Assembly: GCA_036245805.1 (NCBI GenBank) | Contig: BTRK01000005.1 | Location: forward strand, 18,018,984-18,082,983 | Reading direction: 5' to 3' | DNA: 64,000 nt | Source: Pristionchus mayeri | Lineage: Eukaryota > Nematoda > Chromadorea > Rhabditida > Neodiplogasteridae | In this document: in pieces, positions 36,601 to 54,739 of the stretch | Layout of the letters: each line of letters starts with the position of its first letter | Numbering within the stretch: the first letter of the stretch is position 1 | Translations under genes and position numbers: made by a program | Notes under the pieces: generated by a model | What the model saw: the letters and a program-made list of their open reading frames with translations, nothing else | Told to the model about the DNA's origin: nothing | Databases searched by the model: none

Positions 36601-39272
36601 ACGGAGACCGGCCCATTGAATCGCCCCCAGGCACGTGCTGTCTCGAAGAGAAGAAGGGTTTCCATGGCCTCCCCTCTTCAGGGACCGCCAAATAGACAAT
36701 ACGACCCCCCACCACAAAACACGGCTTCCAATTTCCGGAGGAAGAAGAGGAGAAGGGAAGAACGTCATGACTAGGCAAGAAGCTGGCACCAGAATGGAAG
36801 GATTGGAGTGAGATCTTATCGAGAGGGTTGGAGAACCCTCTCTCTTCTCCCCTCCCATACAATATGGGAGCATCTGGGCCCCCTTCTGCAGGATTCGACC
36901 CCAAATCAGAGAGAGAAAGAGGAGATAACGAATCTCTCGGCTCCTATCAAGATCCCCCATAATACTACAGCAATTCGGAGGGCGAGGCGTGAGGTCAGAG
37001 CAATAAATCAATCAATAAAAATTACGGTACCTCGATGAATCGAGCGCCGAACCCGGGCAGATTGATGGTATCAACGCGATGAGTCGAGGTGGTGGATGAG
37101 GAAGGAGCGGGGGTGGCCGGGGCGGAGACCGCGACTGGAGCGGCAGCTGCAGCTGGCGCTTCGGGCGCGGACGCTGACGGCATCTCTCGCCAACCCATGA
37201 CGTCGAAGGCGTGCTCGACTGCTGCGTGCAGCTGGTGGTACTGCGTCCGCTCGGAGGGAAGCAGCACCTGCTCGTACGCGACCGGAGCCGCCTGCGAGCG
37301 GTCGTGGAGGTACGCGGACGCCACTCGTGTGGGATACGAGCCCCTCCCAACCATCGCCGCACACAACTCGTCGCAGAGACGGGGAGCGTCCGCACCGACC
37401 AGAGGCGGCAGCTCCGGAGCGGGCATCCGCGCCTGCGCGGCTGAGCAGGCGGCAGCAAGGGCGGAGAGGGAGGATTGGTAGGAGATGGAAGAAGGAGGAA
37501 GGGCGATCGGGTTGGGAGGAAGGGGCGGACGACGGGCATAGGTCGTCCCCATGGCGAATCCTTCTCCCAATCTCTCTTGATCAGAGATATTTGGAATACT
37601 CCTGAAAGGATTCCATCACTCCTCAATTCACATTTCGATGAACTCACTCGACTGCAGGGAAGTCCTCCTCTTCAATCAATATTTGATCCGGAACTCGTAG
37701 AATGAAGGGAACAGACGCGAGTGGCGTGTCAGGGACCGCGTCCCACGCGGCTTCCGTCGCGCCCCACATCTGTGCTGCAGCCGCAGCAGCATCCGGCAGT
37801 ACGACCAGCTCCGATTCCCCAGATGTTCCCACGTCCAGACCCCAGACTGGAGCTGCTGGCGCGGATGACGCGGATGACGCGACCGATGCGGCAGGCGGAG
37901 TCGCGTCCACGAGGGTACTCGTGCTGGTCGTGGGCGAGCACTCTTCCTCTGCTGCAATTGGGGTCTGTACAGAGGGATACTGTGGCTACCGTACCTCCTC
38001 CGTCGATGTTCGGAAAGGGAGATAGGCAGGGATGCGTGGTGGGGTGCTCAGAAGGCACGTCGCCGTCATCGTTGAAGTCAGATTCCATCCCACTGCTGTT
38101 CCCTTCGAACTCCTCGTATTCCTCGCCGTAGAGAGGCTGAAGGAGGAAGATGAAGTCATTGGCTTATCTTGTCCCGACTATCTCGAAGACTACGATACTC
38201 AACGAAGATTGCAGTAGTGATCAAATGAGTAGCAGAGATTGGACCAACCGGAGTGAAATCAGCTCCTCCCTGTTCTAGATTGACGAAGTCCACTCTGATC
38301 TGTCTCTCCATCGGTTCTCGTGGCGGGTAGTACGACAGGCGGCGGATAAGAGAGCGACGAACGCGCTTCTTACGCGAGGTTGCGGATGCGTGAGACTGCG
38401 CAGTCATGGTCTCCTCCGCTTCGATCGGTTCCTCCTCGGAAACGTCCGTCTGGAATGTAGAAGATGACTCGAACCATCTCGAATGACTCGTGGAACCACG
38501 AGAGAGAAGAAATGCTGTACACATTCCCATTCCACTCACATCATAGGAGAAAAAGGTGAGAGTATGAGTGGGGTCTCCTCGATCGATGCACACGCGTCTC
38601 CGCGCCTCTCGCGCCTCGCGCCTCCGCTTCTCTCGCGCTTCCCTCCGCGACCCGGGCGCTGCCGGAGCCCGATAAGTGACCACAGTCTTCAGTGGAAGCG
38701 TCAGTTCCGTCTGTAGTGCGGAAGGATTACGGTAGCCGATAGATGTCAACTCACGTTTCGAGTCCGAATGGCGAGTGTTCCTCCAGGTTGATCTCTGATC
38801 TTTGCACAGATCGCTCCTCGCAGATTCTCCTGAAGATCAACCGAAGCGGGCTGCAATTATCGATTAGATTCTCTGATTTTACTAAATTGCAAGGAATGAA
38901 GAACTAAGATTTATTGCTTTTGGATTGAGCATCGATTGCAAAAATAGATTATGTCATGCCATAGGAGTAGATTGCTGAATGTTATTGAAATCCCTCTGTG
39001 TATGCAATGATGATTAATCCCATTTCATTGAGACAGTGACCTACCCCAATCCTCGTGTGATGGTAGGTCACTGCCTTCCGAATCGCCTCTGCAGCCATCA
39101 TCCAGATGGACGTCGTGCTACGGCGATCGTCCATCCTCGCCCACTCGTCGATAACCACCGCAAGATCAGCACCCGGAATCACGCAGATACGGTCGGAACG
39201 AAAATACCGTAGCCTAGAAGGCCTGAACAGTACGGGATGTACATTGAGTGTTATCGATTCATGATAGAACAA
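30690..39272 (-). CDS. Large Arkadia/RNF111-like RING-H2 E3 ubiquitin ligase
   Basis: About 15 exons chain in frame on the minus strand. The RING is split between exons 31162-31256 and 30870-31107. It begins CTVCMSEFEVGENVRILPC, continues NHNFHVSCIDRWL and closes KRCPNCRVDVD, giving Cys and His ligands in RING-H2 order, so it should recruit E2 enzymes. IGATQRDIEKF before the RING and NCRVDVDQ after it resemble Arkadia/RNF111 and RNF165, which act in TGF-beta signalling. The N-terminal half has ICVIPGADLAVVIDEWARMD (a possible SUMO-interacting VVIDE), arginine-rich and acidic segments. Long alanine-, proline- and glutamine-rich regions follow, encoded by CAG/GCTGCA runs near 33400-33560. An alanine-rich tail ends with stop TGA at 30690-30692. 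The start is uncertain: ATG at 39270-39272 is in frame, but an upstream exon is possible. A 2.7-kb intron (34326-37030) divides it, so two promoters or transcripts are possible. Confidence 0.75.
34326..37030 (-). other. 2.7-kb intron with strand-asymmetric GA/CT tracts; possible internal promoter
   Basis: The intron lies between the exon ending FGARFIE and the exon starting RNGDLPATF; both joins are phase 0. It carries long purine or pyrimidine tracts (35110-35300, 36065-36130, 36290-36470, 36530-36550) and repeats of ACTCTCTCG(C/A) near 35413, 35534 and 36390. That motif is also seen near other presumed promoters in the window. I see no coding exon; long frames here are low-complexity artefacts. 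Confidence 0.5.
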
Positions 39273-40910
39273 TCAGAACACGACGAATTCACATGAAAAT
39301 CCGTAGAAATGAATCGGCAGGTACCGTAATCCGGCTTCTCCCTTTCTTTCTTATTATCTCCTCTCCCTTGCCAGATTGGCTTTTCATCTACTCCTGTCTC
39401 AGTCCCCGTGCGCTCGCGCCATTCCTCATGCTCCCTCAGTGGTTAGAGAAGGGGAGAGAGAGTACGGGAAAGCGAGAGAGACAGAGACAAAAACGACTGA
39501 GAGAAGGAGGGAGAAGAAGCTCGTTTCTCAATCTCTATGGCCATTCTGTGGGATTACTTCACTCGTGGATTCAGTCAGAGATAAGATAGAGAAGGTGAAG
39601 GAGAATGGCATCGAATAGAGTCCCGCAACGGATCCCCTAATCAGAAGTGAAAGAAGGAGAAGGATCAACTAATGAAGGATAATCGCCAGATATGGAATGA
39701 CGTCAGTTCCGCCTCTACAGAAATGATGACGTGAGGACTTCAAGATCTACATGACGAGGAAGTAGGAGAATATACCGTTGCCATCGATCGATACTGAATC
39801 TATTGAATACGTTATCTATAGACTACGGTAAGCGAGATACAAAAGGCTCACCAGACGAAAGATAACTATCGAGGTGGAGGAAAAACAGCTACGAGGATGG
39901 TCGAAAATAAGAGATCAGGGGAAATTGAGTCAGGGAATGGAATATTTCATCAATGATCGAGTAGATTCATTCGAAACGATTTCACGATCGCCACTTCAAC
40001 ATTATCAACATTGAAGTCGGGGGTGTGAGGAGGGAAGGGAAGGAAGAAGGAAGGAGAGAGAACAGTCAACGAGCTCTCCCTACCCTCGCATGAAAAACAA
40101 CGACCGAAGACCGCGAATGACGCGCTTTCTCGATGAAAACAGTGATAAGTCCTTCCTCTTCGAGGGAACACGGAACGGTTTCCCACTTCCCTCACTACGA
40201 TCAATGGTTCGCGACAGGAAGGAGAAGGCAGAGGGGGAGAAATGGACCTTTCTCTACTTTTCTCCTCCTCCTCTTCCTCTGCGTCTCTGTCCCTTCCCCT
40301 CGTGTCTCCCTCGACTCTTCCCTCTCTGTCACTCTCGCCCCGTTCTCGCATTCACATGGAGAAAGAAGAAAAGAGAGAAATGTGAAAAATAAAAGGGAGG
40401 TGGAGGAGCAATCGATGGAGGGCCTGTCTCCTTGTCCCATTCTACCATTCCGATGAGGTAGGTCATCCACTCCAGAGCAAACCATATACTTTATATAAAC
40501 ACCTCTCTCTGCGCACAATCATGACAAAATACAAAGTACAGTAGCGGCTATCTGGCGGTGCTTACAATCCTCGACAATCAATAAATACGGATCAGGGCCG
40601 GGTACGGTATCGCGAGTGATCTACAGTGATCTATTCGATGTCGCGGTGGCTCTGATACAAAGTATGAGCTCATCGGGGTGGTCAACATACTCTTATATCC
40701 TATACGAGAACAATTACCGAAATGAAGAGAAAGCGGAAACGGGAATGAATACCAATTGAGACAAAGTGAATACGGTATAAAATGTTAACCAGGGGAAGAG
40801 GGGTGGCAACTGAGGGACAACGAAGGCTCTCCATCTCCACACGGGGATTCATCTAGTGGGAAGGGAGAGTCGAGGGGAGGGGAGAGGGTCGAATCCCTCT
40901 TTACTTGGCC
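39273..40910. other. Intergenic region upstream of the RING gene
   Basis: GA-rich DNA with TACNGTA words. Open frames near 39248-39618 and 39950-40518 are low-complexity and antisense to each other, with no recognisable domain. It probably holds the RING gene promoter and the 3' UTR of the thioesterase gene. Confidence 0.5.
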
Positions 40911-46150
<5,240 letters not shown>

Positions 46151-48367
46151 TCTCTGATTGCTGGAATCAGAATTATCTTTCTTTTTGACCCAACACATTT
46201 TCAGAACGAACGAGAAATGATTGGGAGATAAAATGCGATTCGGAAAGGCCGGTACGAAAACACAAAATAAGTGCCCCGTGATTTACAGATAATTTTTTAA
46301 ATCGAAAAAGCAAAGAACGCAGCAGGGGCAAAGGGACTAATGGGGGCTTGTCTGGCTGACGCCTCTCTCTCTCTGCTCTCATCTCCCGGCTAAACACTGG
46401 TTGGAAGGCCCATTCCCTGTCCTTCTCCTCATTTCCTCGCCTCTCTTCCTCCTTCTCTCTGAGTCCTCCTAAGTATGGGCAATCTTGGCTGAAATTGAGG
46501 CGAAACGAGGGGCGAATCGACATAGGAATTTAGTCTGATTTAGGACACATAGGAAATGAGTGGAGAGTTGAGCAGGAAATGGACGAAGGAACGTGGATGG
46601 AGGAGGGGAATCAAAGGACGCCCTTTCATAGGAAAACAGAAAGACACGTGGATTCAGAGGATCCAGACCAGAACCCCGTCCAAACAGAGATTTAAAATAA
46701 TAATAACAATAAAAATTTAAAACTCACAAAAAGGATCGAGCGTCAGAAGCGAAGAGACTACGGACCGACCGGCAAACGGTTGAGAAGCAGCTGACCTTAA
46801 ACTGAATGGATTAATAAATGATAAAGGGATAAGAGTGCACGGCAAAACGAGGAATGCGTGTGGAAAGGCGAGTCGTCAGCTTCCTCTCTCGCCGCCTCCC
46901 CTTCCTTCTTTTCTCGCGCCATACATAGTGAGTGAATCGATGCGAAGCTACTTGAGAAGAAACAGGCACAAGAGATATGTGGATGAAGAGATAATTGAGG
47001 GCTGAGGAATCCGATTACCAACACATCTTCACACTAGCAGTTAATATGCAGTTAAAACCAATTAAATATAATTCTACCGAGACGAAATTAGTGAGGGTAT
47101 TGTTACGCGATCGTAGATCCGCAGGTGTGGTCTTTGAATAGGGAGTTCGGGGACGAACGGACAGAGACAGGAGGGAGAGGGAGTGAGTGAGGCGAAAAAC
47201 AAGTAGTGAAGGGAACGGATAGATGGATGGGAGAGAAAAAGCAAGCAGTCATAACGGCAGTAGTCACAATCGAGTAAGGACAGCAGGGGAACACAGCAAA
47301 ATACGAAAAGGTTAGAAGGAAAACGGAGATGCGTACCATGTAGAGAAGCGACGCGTGTGCCGCACAACTCACCCGTGAAAATAACTGAAAGAGAAAGGAA
47401 GCAGGTGAAATCAAGCGGGAAAACTAGACAGAAATCAATAGTAGATCAAAGCGCGCTCGCAACGTTTGAAAATGTTGACAAAAGTGGTGTGATTACGGTA
47501 GTCCATTGTGCGAATTGAGAACTTTATGGCGGACGGCTTTCTGGCTCTGAACAAGGGTTACTGTAAAGGAATGAATGATTCAGGGAATCGCTAATTTTGT
47601 TCATTTTATTTTATTAACATATAATTCTGTGAATTAAGCATATCGCTTGAGTAAAGTTTGGATGCAACTCTTCCATCAGTTCAATTTCTCTCCGAAGAGC
47701 ATCTAATGAATCCTTCTAGTTCGTCAGATTCCAAACGGAAGAGAATTTTTAGTCCAAATGAGATGACCATCAGTTTTTCTTATCACGGAGATGTGGCGTG
47801 GACATCAGCTCTGTAGTCGACGACCATTTCCCATGCAGCCTCTTGATCATTCATCTTTGATAGAACTTCGTTCATGCATATCTCATCATCTCATTATCTT
47901 TTATTTTCTCTCTCATTCATTCATAGAATGATAGGGTAACAACAATTCGAGTTTGTATCACAATCAGAGGAGGAGGAGGGAGTAAGTATGTGATAAGTAT
48001 AGAAATTGAATAAGAAGTGCGAGAAGAGATTGGAACACCGTAGATCAGTGGAGCACAAAAATGGATTCAAGAAAAAGGGGAAATCGATGAGCTACTTACA
48101 GTATCGCGATGTGTTTCAGTGTCGATTGTCGATCGGGTTAGCAAGCACAATAGATGAATTTCCGACACGGATACCTAGTTTTGTCAGACGGAAGTGAAAA
48201 TATTTGTTCACAGGCAGCATTAAACCTGAGTAAAGAGAACGGAAATCGAGTGTAGACTAGAGGGAGTATCATCAGAAGGAGTTATGATAGACAAGTGGGG
48301 AAGGAGAACGCCGCACGGAGAGTGGTGTGGCAGTGTACGGTAGATGGTGTGAGGAGTCAGACAACCG
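46151..48367. other. Upstream region of the thioesterase gene; no gene resolved
   Basis: It holds GA/CT-rich stretches and several open frames (46173-46523, 47074-47414) with no domain and low-complexity composition. It should contain the thioesterase promoter and, near 48300, the 3' UTR of the Shisa-like gene. Confidence 0.5.
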
Positions 48368-49747
48368 TTAGTATTCCTCGTACTCGTACAGCCGTCGATA
48401 CAGTGGACAGCACCAGCAGCACCAGCAAGAGAGGGCTATGATCACTGAAAAATGGAGATAATTATTTTCTTATATTTATCCACTTTTATTGTGCCTCAGT
48501 TCAGCCACAAATTCTTCGAGGTCATTAAAAAATATTTCTGTATCTTGTACCTGGCATCTAGCTGTTATGTACCGACTGTTCTAAACAACTATCATATCCT
48601 CAGATAGCATAACCTCGCGTGCAGCCCTTACCTTATCATGCCAGATTATATCCCCTCGACTACCGTATTCCCTATCGTATCCCTCTACCGTACTCACCGA
48701 GTAGGAGTACGATGGAAGCGAGAATGAGAGTGACGACTGCTCCAGTGGGAATGGCGAAGGCGCAGCACGAAGGCTTCCAACTCCCGAGGTAGGGCCACGT
48801 GCAGCACCTGCAGGGGGAGGAATGATGAGAAGCAGGTGCAGTGAGTGAATGGAGAGAGACTCTTCCTTCATTTCGGATACCTATTCCAGTGATCTATGCT
48901 AAGAAACTGATATGAAAGGAAATTTCGGCTTTTCGCCCTTCATCTAGACAACCCAATAAAAGGAATCAATTCAAGAGACAATCGTGGATAGTTTCGACAT
49001 GATGGATCATCTAGGAATTTTACATGTTTTGGTGTGGGAGGAGACTTATCAAAAATGCAGGGAATCCTCTCAACTGAACTTTTAACAAGGAAATCAATAA
49101 TGAAGAAAATAAGGAAATTCTCTCTCTTGAGAGGCCTTGCAACGAATGCTGCCAATGAATACCAATAATGCACCTCGCATCTAACTCACCACGTGTAGTT
49201 GTCCCAATCAGTCGGCTGTGGGCAGAATGCGAGATAACCTGAGAGAGAATGTTCAGTCCTCGATCGATTGTTATGGTCTCTTACCGTATCCAGAAGGGCA
49301 CCAGAAGATGCGTCTATTCCCCAATCGTCCCTCGATGTAGTGTGAGATAGGATCCTGCAGGCCTTGTGCATCTGCGACGTACACTGAAAAGAAATGATAA
49401 TGATGGAAGGAGAGGGTTAGACTAATCAAGAAAGTGTTTAGAGTATTTTACACTGTGTAGATAGACAGCCCGGTAAAGTTATTTATTTTTCATGTAGGAG
49501 CGAATGGAGGAATGAGATCAGTAACTTCTCAGATTTATGATGTTCTTGAAATAAACCACAAATTATTTTTACATTGGCTTGATTTATTGGCTAACGTGAT
49601 CGAATGATTTTCTTCAGATTCAAGAGCTTTCTTATAACATATTGCCTGGTCGAAATGATAGTTTCAGTGAAGGGAAGGAGTTGGCTTTCACTCACTTCCG
49701 AACGCGCAAAGGGCGAGGAAGCCGAGATGCCTCAATTCGATCTGCAT
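48368..49747 (-). CDS. Small single-pass cysteine-rich membrane protein, Shisa-like
   Basis: Five exons join in frame from ATG at 49745-49747 to TAA at 48368-48370, about 130 residues. A signal peptide (ELRHLGFLALCAFG) is followed by a short ectodomain with FWCPSGYGYLAFCPQPTDW and a TWCCTWPY...PSCCAF cysteine cluster. A transmembrane segment (GAVVTLILASIVLLLVIIAL) follows, then a palmitoylation-prone SCWCCWCCP stretch and a tyrosine/glutamate tail (RRLYEYEEY). The order signal, CC-rich domain, one helix, juxtamembrane cysteines is the plan of Shisa-type adaptors, which act on receptor trafficking. Sequence similarity by eye is modest, so family is tentative while topology is secure. Confidence 0.75.
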
Positions 49748-52203
49748 CACTGCAAATAAATTAGTGATGAACGTCAAATTGGGCGATTACTCCCGGAACG
49801 AATCACGAAATGACGAATAGACAAAGAAAGAAGAAGAAGGTGAGTGTGAATGGCATACAATTTTCAATCAGAAAAGTATGACGTGCAATCTAGAGATCCA
49901 TGTTAAACGAGATCGGAAATGTCAATTAGTAGATTCGCAGTGCTTTCAATACGATTTGATCCGTGACTTGTACACATTAGCATCCAATTCCCAAGAAGAT
50001 AACAAAAAATCAATAACTGCTTCAATTGTGTTTCCTTGACCTCCCCTTTGGTGCCCCTCCTTCTGTTATCTCAACTCATCCCTCCCTCCTTCCAACAACT
50101 AATGTCCACAGATTTGGAATCCTTCTCTTCCCTCCCATCACTGCACTTCCACTGTGTTTACCCCTCGGAAAGGGCAAGAGAGCACGTGGAATCAAGAGAG
50201 TCTCGGACGAGTGACTACAGTAAATGAAGAGAGCACACCATCATGGGCGCCGACGATTGGTAAACGGCGTGAGCGTGTTGGAATGCGCTTCGAGCGGAAG
50301 CGGCCAAATAGAGAATGAAGGCGAAAGATTACGCACTCGGAGTGGTTTCAAACGACGAAAATTTGAGGCTTTTGAGACCAGTGCACAGATAGTTACAGAA
50401 AGAAATTAGATTTCAAGAACTACATTATCAAAGAAATCAATCTATTGTAGTAAGAAATCAGCCTATTTTTTCTGTTGAGTGATCAAAAAAGGAAATGGCT
50501 AGGGGAATAAATCGATGGAAGGAATGATAAGGGAGAAGGTGATGATTCAGCAGATAGCGTGTCTGTGCCACCCCGGAATCACGTTCACGACAGATTTTTC
50601 TATTTTTTTGAGAAAACGCGAGTAAAAGGAATCGCAGAAAGATCTGAGTCAACCCAAAGATTCCGACGCATCGCGATCATATCGCATACATTTCCTCGCC
50701 ATAAATCGAAGATGAAAAAAGATCATAAGAATCGATCGAGGAATGGGTTTGAGATTTGTACAAGAATTTGGCAATACAAATCGTTGAGGGTGTTCTCAAT
50801 TCGAGAAGATACAAATGAATTGGTTCACTACAAGCTCCACAAGATATAGTGAGAAGGAGCGAAGGAATGACTCAGGATGAAGCAATCGAGGAAAAGAAGA
50901 AGGAAAGGATCCCGAAATAGGGAAGAATCTGATGACTGGCCGAGTCTGACTCATTCCCCAGCTATCAATGAGGGGGAGGAATCGATTGGACAGGAAGAGG
51001 GAGTGATAGCCAGAGAGTGGCCTGAGAGAGACCCAAAGAGGAAAGGAAGTACTGCAGATTCAGTTACAGTAAACAAGGATTGCCTGAAGGGAACACGCAG
51101 ATCGAATTATCGATTAGTTGAGAAATCTGACTGGAATCCATTGTGAGAACAGCGCAAACCGGTGATTGAAGAAGAAAAACGAGGAAGAAAGTGGAGAAGC
51201 GACGAGGGGAACGATTGGAGAATCATATTTTTGCACGCTGCGGTAGGTCAAACTATTAAAAATAAGCAGACATGGTGAATTGACATTGCTTCTGCAATTT
51301 AGATAAGCAATTTGCGAGTTCCTGTTCAATCTAGGACGCGACGAAGCGAAAGGAAGTGATCAGATGGTACTGTAGGGAGGGGCGAAGACTCGGAGGAAAA
51401 TCGATAAATCGATGAATCAGTGCAATCTGGTGCCGTAGAAGTCTTCGATTAGTTGTACTATAGCACACCTGAGGGGACAAGGGAGAGGGAAGGCGCTCTC
51501 TCTCTCTCCACGAGGAGAGTTGCCTCCTATCTGACTCAGCTTCGACAAATAAAGGAGAGAGATCGGATGAAATGGAGAGACGACGACGAGAGAGCTGGGC
51601 GAATCGAGAGAGTGAGAGACAGAGAAAGACGAGAGAGTGGGCGGAATCGAGAGACCGAGACGAATGTGTGCACAAGCGTACAGAGAGAGCAGATAACACG
51701 ACTGATTGCGCCCTGATTTGGTACCAAAGGAGGGAAGGGAGGGGACTGAGAGGAGGGACCGACACATGATAGGCTGTCGAAGGGGGGGGGGAAGGATGTT
51801 GTCTGGAAAGGAAGGAAAACAGGTGAGGGAGGATGATTCACTGTTTGAGGAGGAACAAGCGAAGCACGAGGAGCATCGGAGATGAAGAGGAATAACAGAG
51901 GAGATTCCTTCCCGAAAGAAGATTAGATAGTGCAATGACCTACCTGTGGATGGCACATCTGAAGGTAATGGAGTAATCTGTTGACATCATCCCTAACCAC
52001 TTACTGATCAGAGAAGGCCGAAAAGTTACAGAATAGCACTTCACCAATATGTCGCTTCGAAGCAACGATAACATACCAGTATCCGGAAAGTGAACCCAGA
52101 TTGAGTCAACAAATACTTGGATATATCCATATTCTCCTTCTGTTATGCTAGGACTCTCCTGTGAAGATGAAATTGAAGCAGAAAGAATAGAGCAATTTAT
52201 CGA
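49748..52203. other. Intergenic region, no gene seen
   Basis: It lies upstream of the Shisa-like gene and downstream of the cysteine-rich secreted gene. GA/CT-rich tracts at 51330-51910 give long artefactual frames on both strands. I see no splice-consistent coding chain. Confidence 0.5.
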
Positions 52204-53599
52204 TCACGAACGATATTCCACACATCTTCCGATCGTGTCGACGATTTTGCAGTTGAATAAGTCCGTAGAGACGCAGTTGCCCTCATGATCTCTCACGCAC
52301 CGATCTAATTAGAAGTCATTAATCACTGAATACCTCTTTGCTCAGAAAAGGTGCAAGGTTGAAATATCTGAGTATTTAAAAAATTGCTTGATCTCACCGA
52401 CTCTGATGCATCGACCGAGGGTGTAGTTGTAGAGCTGGGTCTTAGGGTTCTGACACCTGACCTTGCTGCAAAATGAAGATCAGTCGGACGATAGAATTGA
52501 TTTTCCATTTTCACTTTTATTTTTGTAACTTTCATTACTCTAAAATAGACAGGGATGGTCACTTTTCATTGACTGGTTCGCGAGAAGGACACGACTTCTC
52601 CTTGGGCACCCAGAAGGAACCGCCCCAGCAAGCTGCAAAGATATAGTGGATTCAGTTCAGTGTAGGCAATGGGGACTCACACTTGCACTCATCCTCATAA
52701 TATCCGCAATCTGCAATGAACTCTTATTTTTCTCAAATTGTTAAACGAATTATGTAAGAGACTCACAGATTGGCGGGAGGGTAGGCTCGTACTGAAATGA
52801 GGAAGGTAGGGGATAAGAAAGGAGAAAAAGTTTGACTATGGGACGAGAATTTGAGGGTAAGCTGCAAAATGACACCTAAAGGTTCTCTTTTTTTATTTCA
52901 CTTACCATTCCTTTTGACTTGATGAATTCGATGAGCAAGCGGATATTGGCGTAGTTCCAAACAAGGTCGGGGCTATTGGGCAAGCATGCACCGATGATTC
53001 CCTCGAAGCGGGTGAACGTCGTCTCAAGTTACCACTTTATTAATATTTTTACTGTTCATTACTTAATTGTTAATTATTGCTGTACAATAATTAATTCTAA
53101 ACTATTGGTTAGGGCAATAGTGCTGATATTGATTGGATGAAAGAGAGCTCACTCCGGGTCCACACTACACAGTGATGAGCGGTAAAATCCCATTGTTGGT
53201 TGAACGCACAAGCTGAGGAGATGTAATATTAAAAAAAATTTAAATAGTGCAATCAGGAGTGCCAATTTTCAAATTATATATTGATATGATTAAAAAATCT
53301 AAATTTTTAATATGAAGACTCACGCTGCCAATAAGATAATTCGAATTCCTTCTGGAGCTGATACGCAGGTTAAATGTCATCCATTGTCTTCACACTTTTC
53401 GATGACCCCCAGTAAATGAAGTAATAACAGCAGTGACCCATTTTACTGGTATTAAAAGTATTTCCTTCTTTTTAGCTTGAAGGAGTTCAAAAAGTTTAGA
53501 TGTTTCAGTTAAATTTATACTTTTTTTTAAATCTAGAGACTCACTTGCGTCGACAGCTCCTAATAGAGCGAGGAAGGCGAGAAGAACAAGGAGAACCAT
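52204..53599 (-). CDS. Secreted cysteine-rich protein, unrecognised family
   Basis: ATG at 53597-53599 starts a signal peptide (MVLLVLLAFLALLGAVDA). Exons then encode CAFNQQWDFTAHHC, an exon with RFEGIIGACLPNSPDLVW and RLLIEFIKSKGM, a short YEPTLPPI exon, CGYYEDECK, CWGGSFWVPKEKSCPSREP, RCQNPKTQLYNYTLGRC and DRCVRDHEGNC, ending RCVEYRS with TGA at 52204-52206. Roughly 14 cysteines in about 200 residues and no transmembrane segment point to a secreted, disulphide-rich protein. The start resembles the first turn of a C-type lectin-like domain, but the rest does not follow one. The join between the second and third coding exons is uncertain: a phase-0 donor after HHC works, while an alternative small exon at about 53330-53360 does not keep frame. 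Function unknown. Confidence 0.65.
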
Positions 53600-54739
53600 G
53601 GGGAAGCTGCTCCCCTCCCCTTACCTCCCTCTCTTTATTCCTCCTTCTATTCCCACACTCATCAGCTCTCCCCCCTCTGCATCTGCACGATAAAATTGCA
53701 GAATCATTCAGAGAAATCTGCACTGGTCCACGTAAAAAGAAGATACGACGATGCTTCCAGGAATTTTTCTTCAAACTCTGATGCCTCTAAAAGTATCAAC
53801 TGAACAGTCGTATAACACGGATCTCCTGTAAAATTGCAGGAAAATTAGAACCTTTTGCGACAAAAAATAATTTTGTATCACGGATTTTGCTGTAAATGTT
53901 AGGACTGACCAATATGAGGGCGAGGAGAACGCCTATACACTTAATTTTTCGAGATTTGCATTTTGAACGGAGTTATGACCTACCGCGTTGGAAGGCTGTA
54001 TTTCGGTCAGTTTTTGACCTACAGCGAGCGAATTTTTTTTCAAACTGTTCGTAATACTGAGATCTACAAACGCCTTGGGTTATGCGACGCACGGAAATGA
54101 CGTCTTCCCTCAGTTTCATGCGAAACACTGTTTTTTTCATCATAATATGCTAATTTTCGTCCTTTTATGAGGCGAACTGTACGATTTTTATTGTTGATTC
54201 GGATTCCCCGTTGGTCAATAGTTCGTTGGTCATAACTCGGCGAAGATCATACCGCCACTCAGCAGGGGCAACTTGGACATAGTGCATTTTTTTGTCCAAA
54301 TTCCATTTTCCTTCGTATCTCGGTTCAAACTTACGCAAATAAACTTAAAAAAAAAGAAAACTGCAGCTATCGATGAGACGGAGATAAATGACTCAGTGGT
54401 GGGAGTCGTAAATATTCATGGTGTTTGAGATATTTGTGAAAAACTACTTTATTTCAGCTATTTTGTGTGCTGAACGCGCTTTATCGTGCACTTGTAGTTT
54501 GAGAACACATTGTTCGCATTCTTTCCAGCATTCTTTCCCTCCGCCAGAGAAACAGAGAAGCGGAGTATGCTTTTTACAAACGTTATCTCCCTCGCAGGAG
54601 AGGGGGGGGATCGATTCAATCGCTTTCCCGTTCACTTTTCACTTTCTCCTTCATGCTTTTACTGATGCTGCTCTACAAAAGTCGTCCTCAAATGGTATGA
54701 TCGTTTATGCAAAATAATAGTCGAAATTTGTTTTACAGG

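Noticed and set aside
36051..36619. Plus-strand frames of 128-141 codons rich in E/R/S
   Set aside because: They come from GA/CT tracts inside an intron and lack splice context or a domain.
37022..37647. Overlapping long arginine/proline-rich and alanine-rich frames on both strands
   Set aside because: Only one minus-strand frame (reading to FGARFIE) joins the neighbouring exons in phase; the others are GC-rich shadows.
37729..38088. A 119-codon frame reading through the donor near 38057
   Set aside because: The exon downstream joins in a different frame (TPIAAEEECSP), and the read-through frame becomes low-complexity and ends at a stop.
51331..51956. Long minus-strand serine/leucine-rich frames
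   Set aside because: They are low-complexity pyrimidine-tract translations, open in several frames at once.
53320..53372. An extra exon of the cysteine-rich gene
   Set aside because: Its splice signals look good but it shifts the frame of the following exon; direct joining keeps the CAFNQQWDF frame open.
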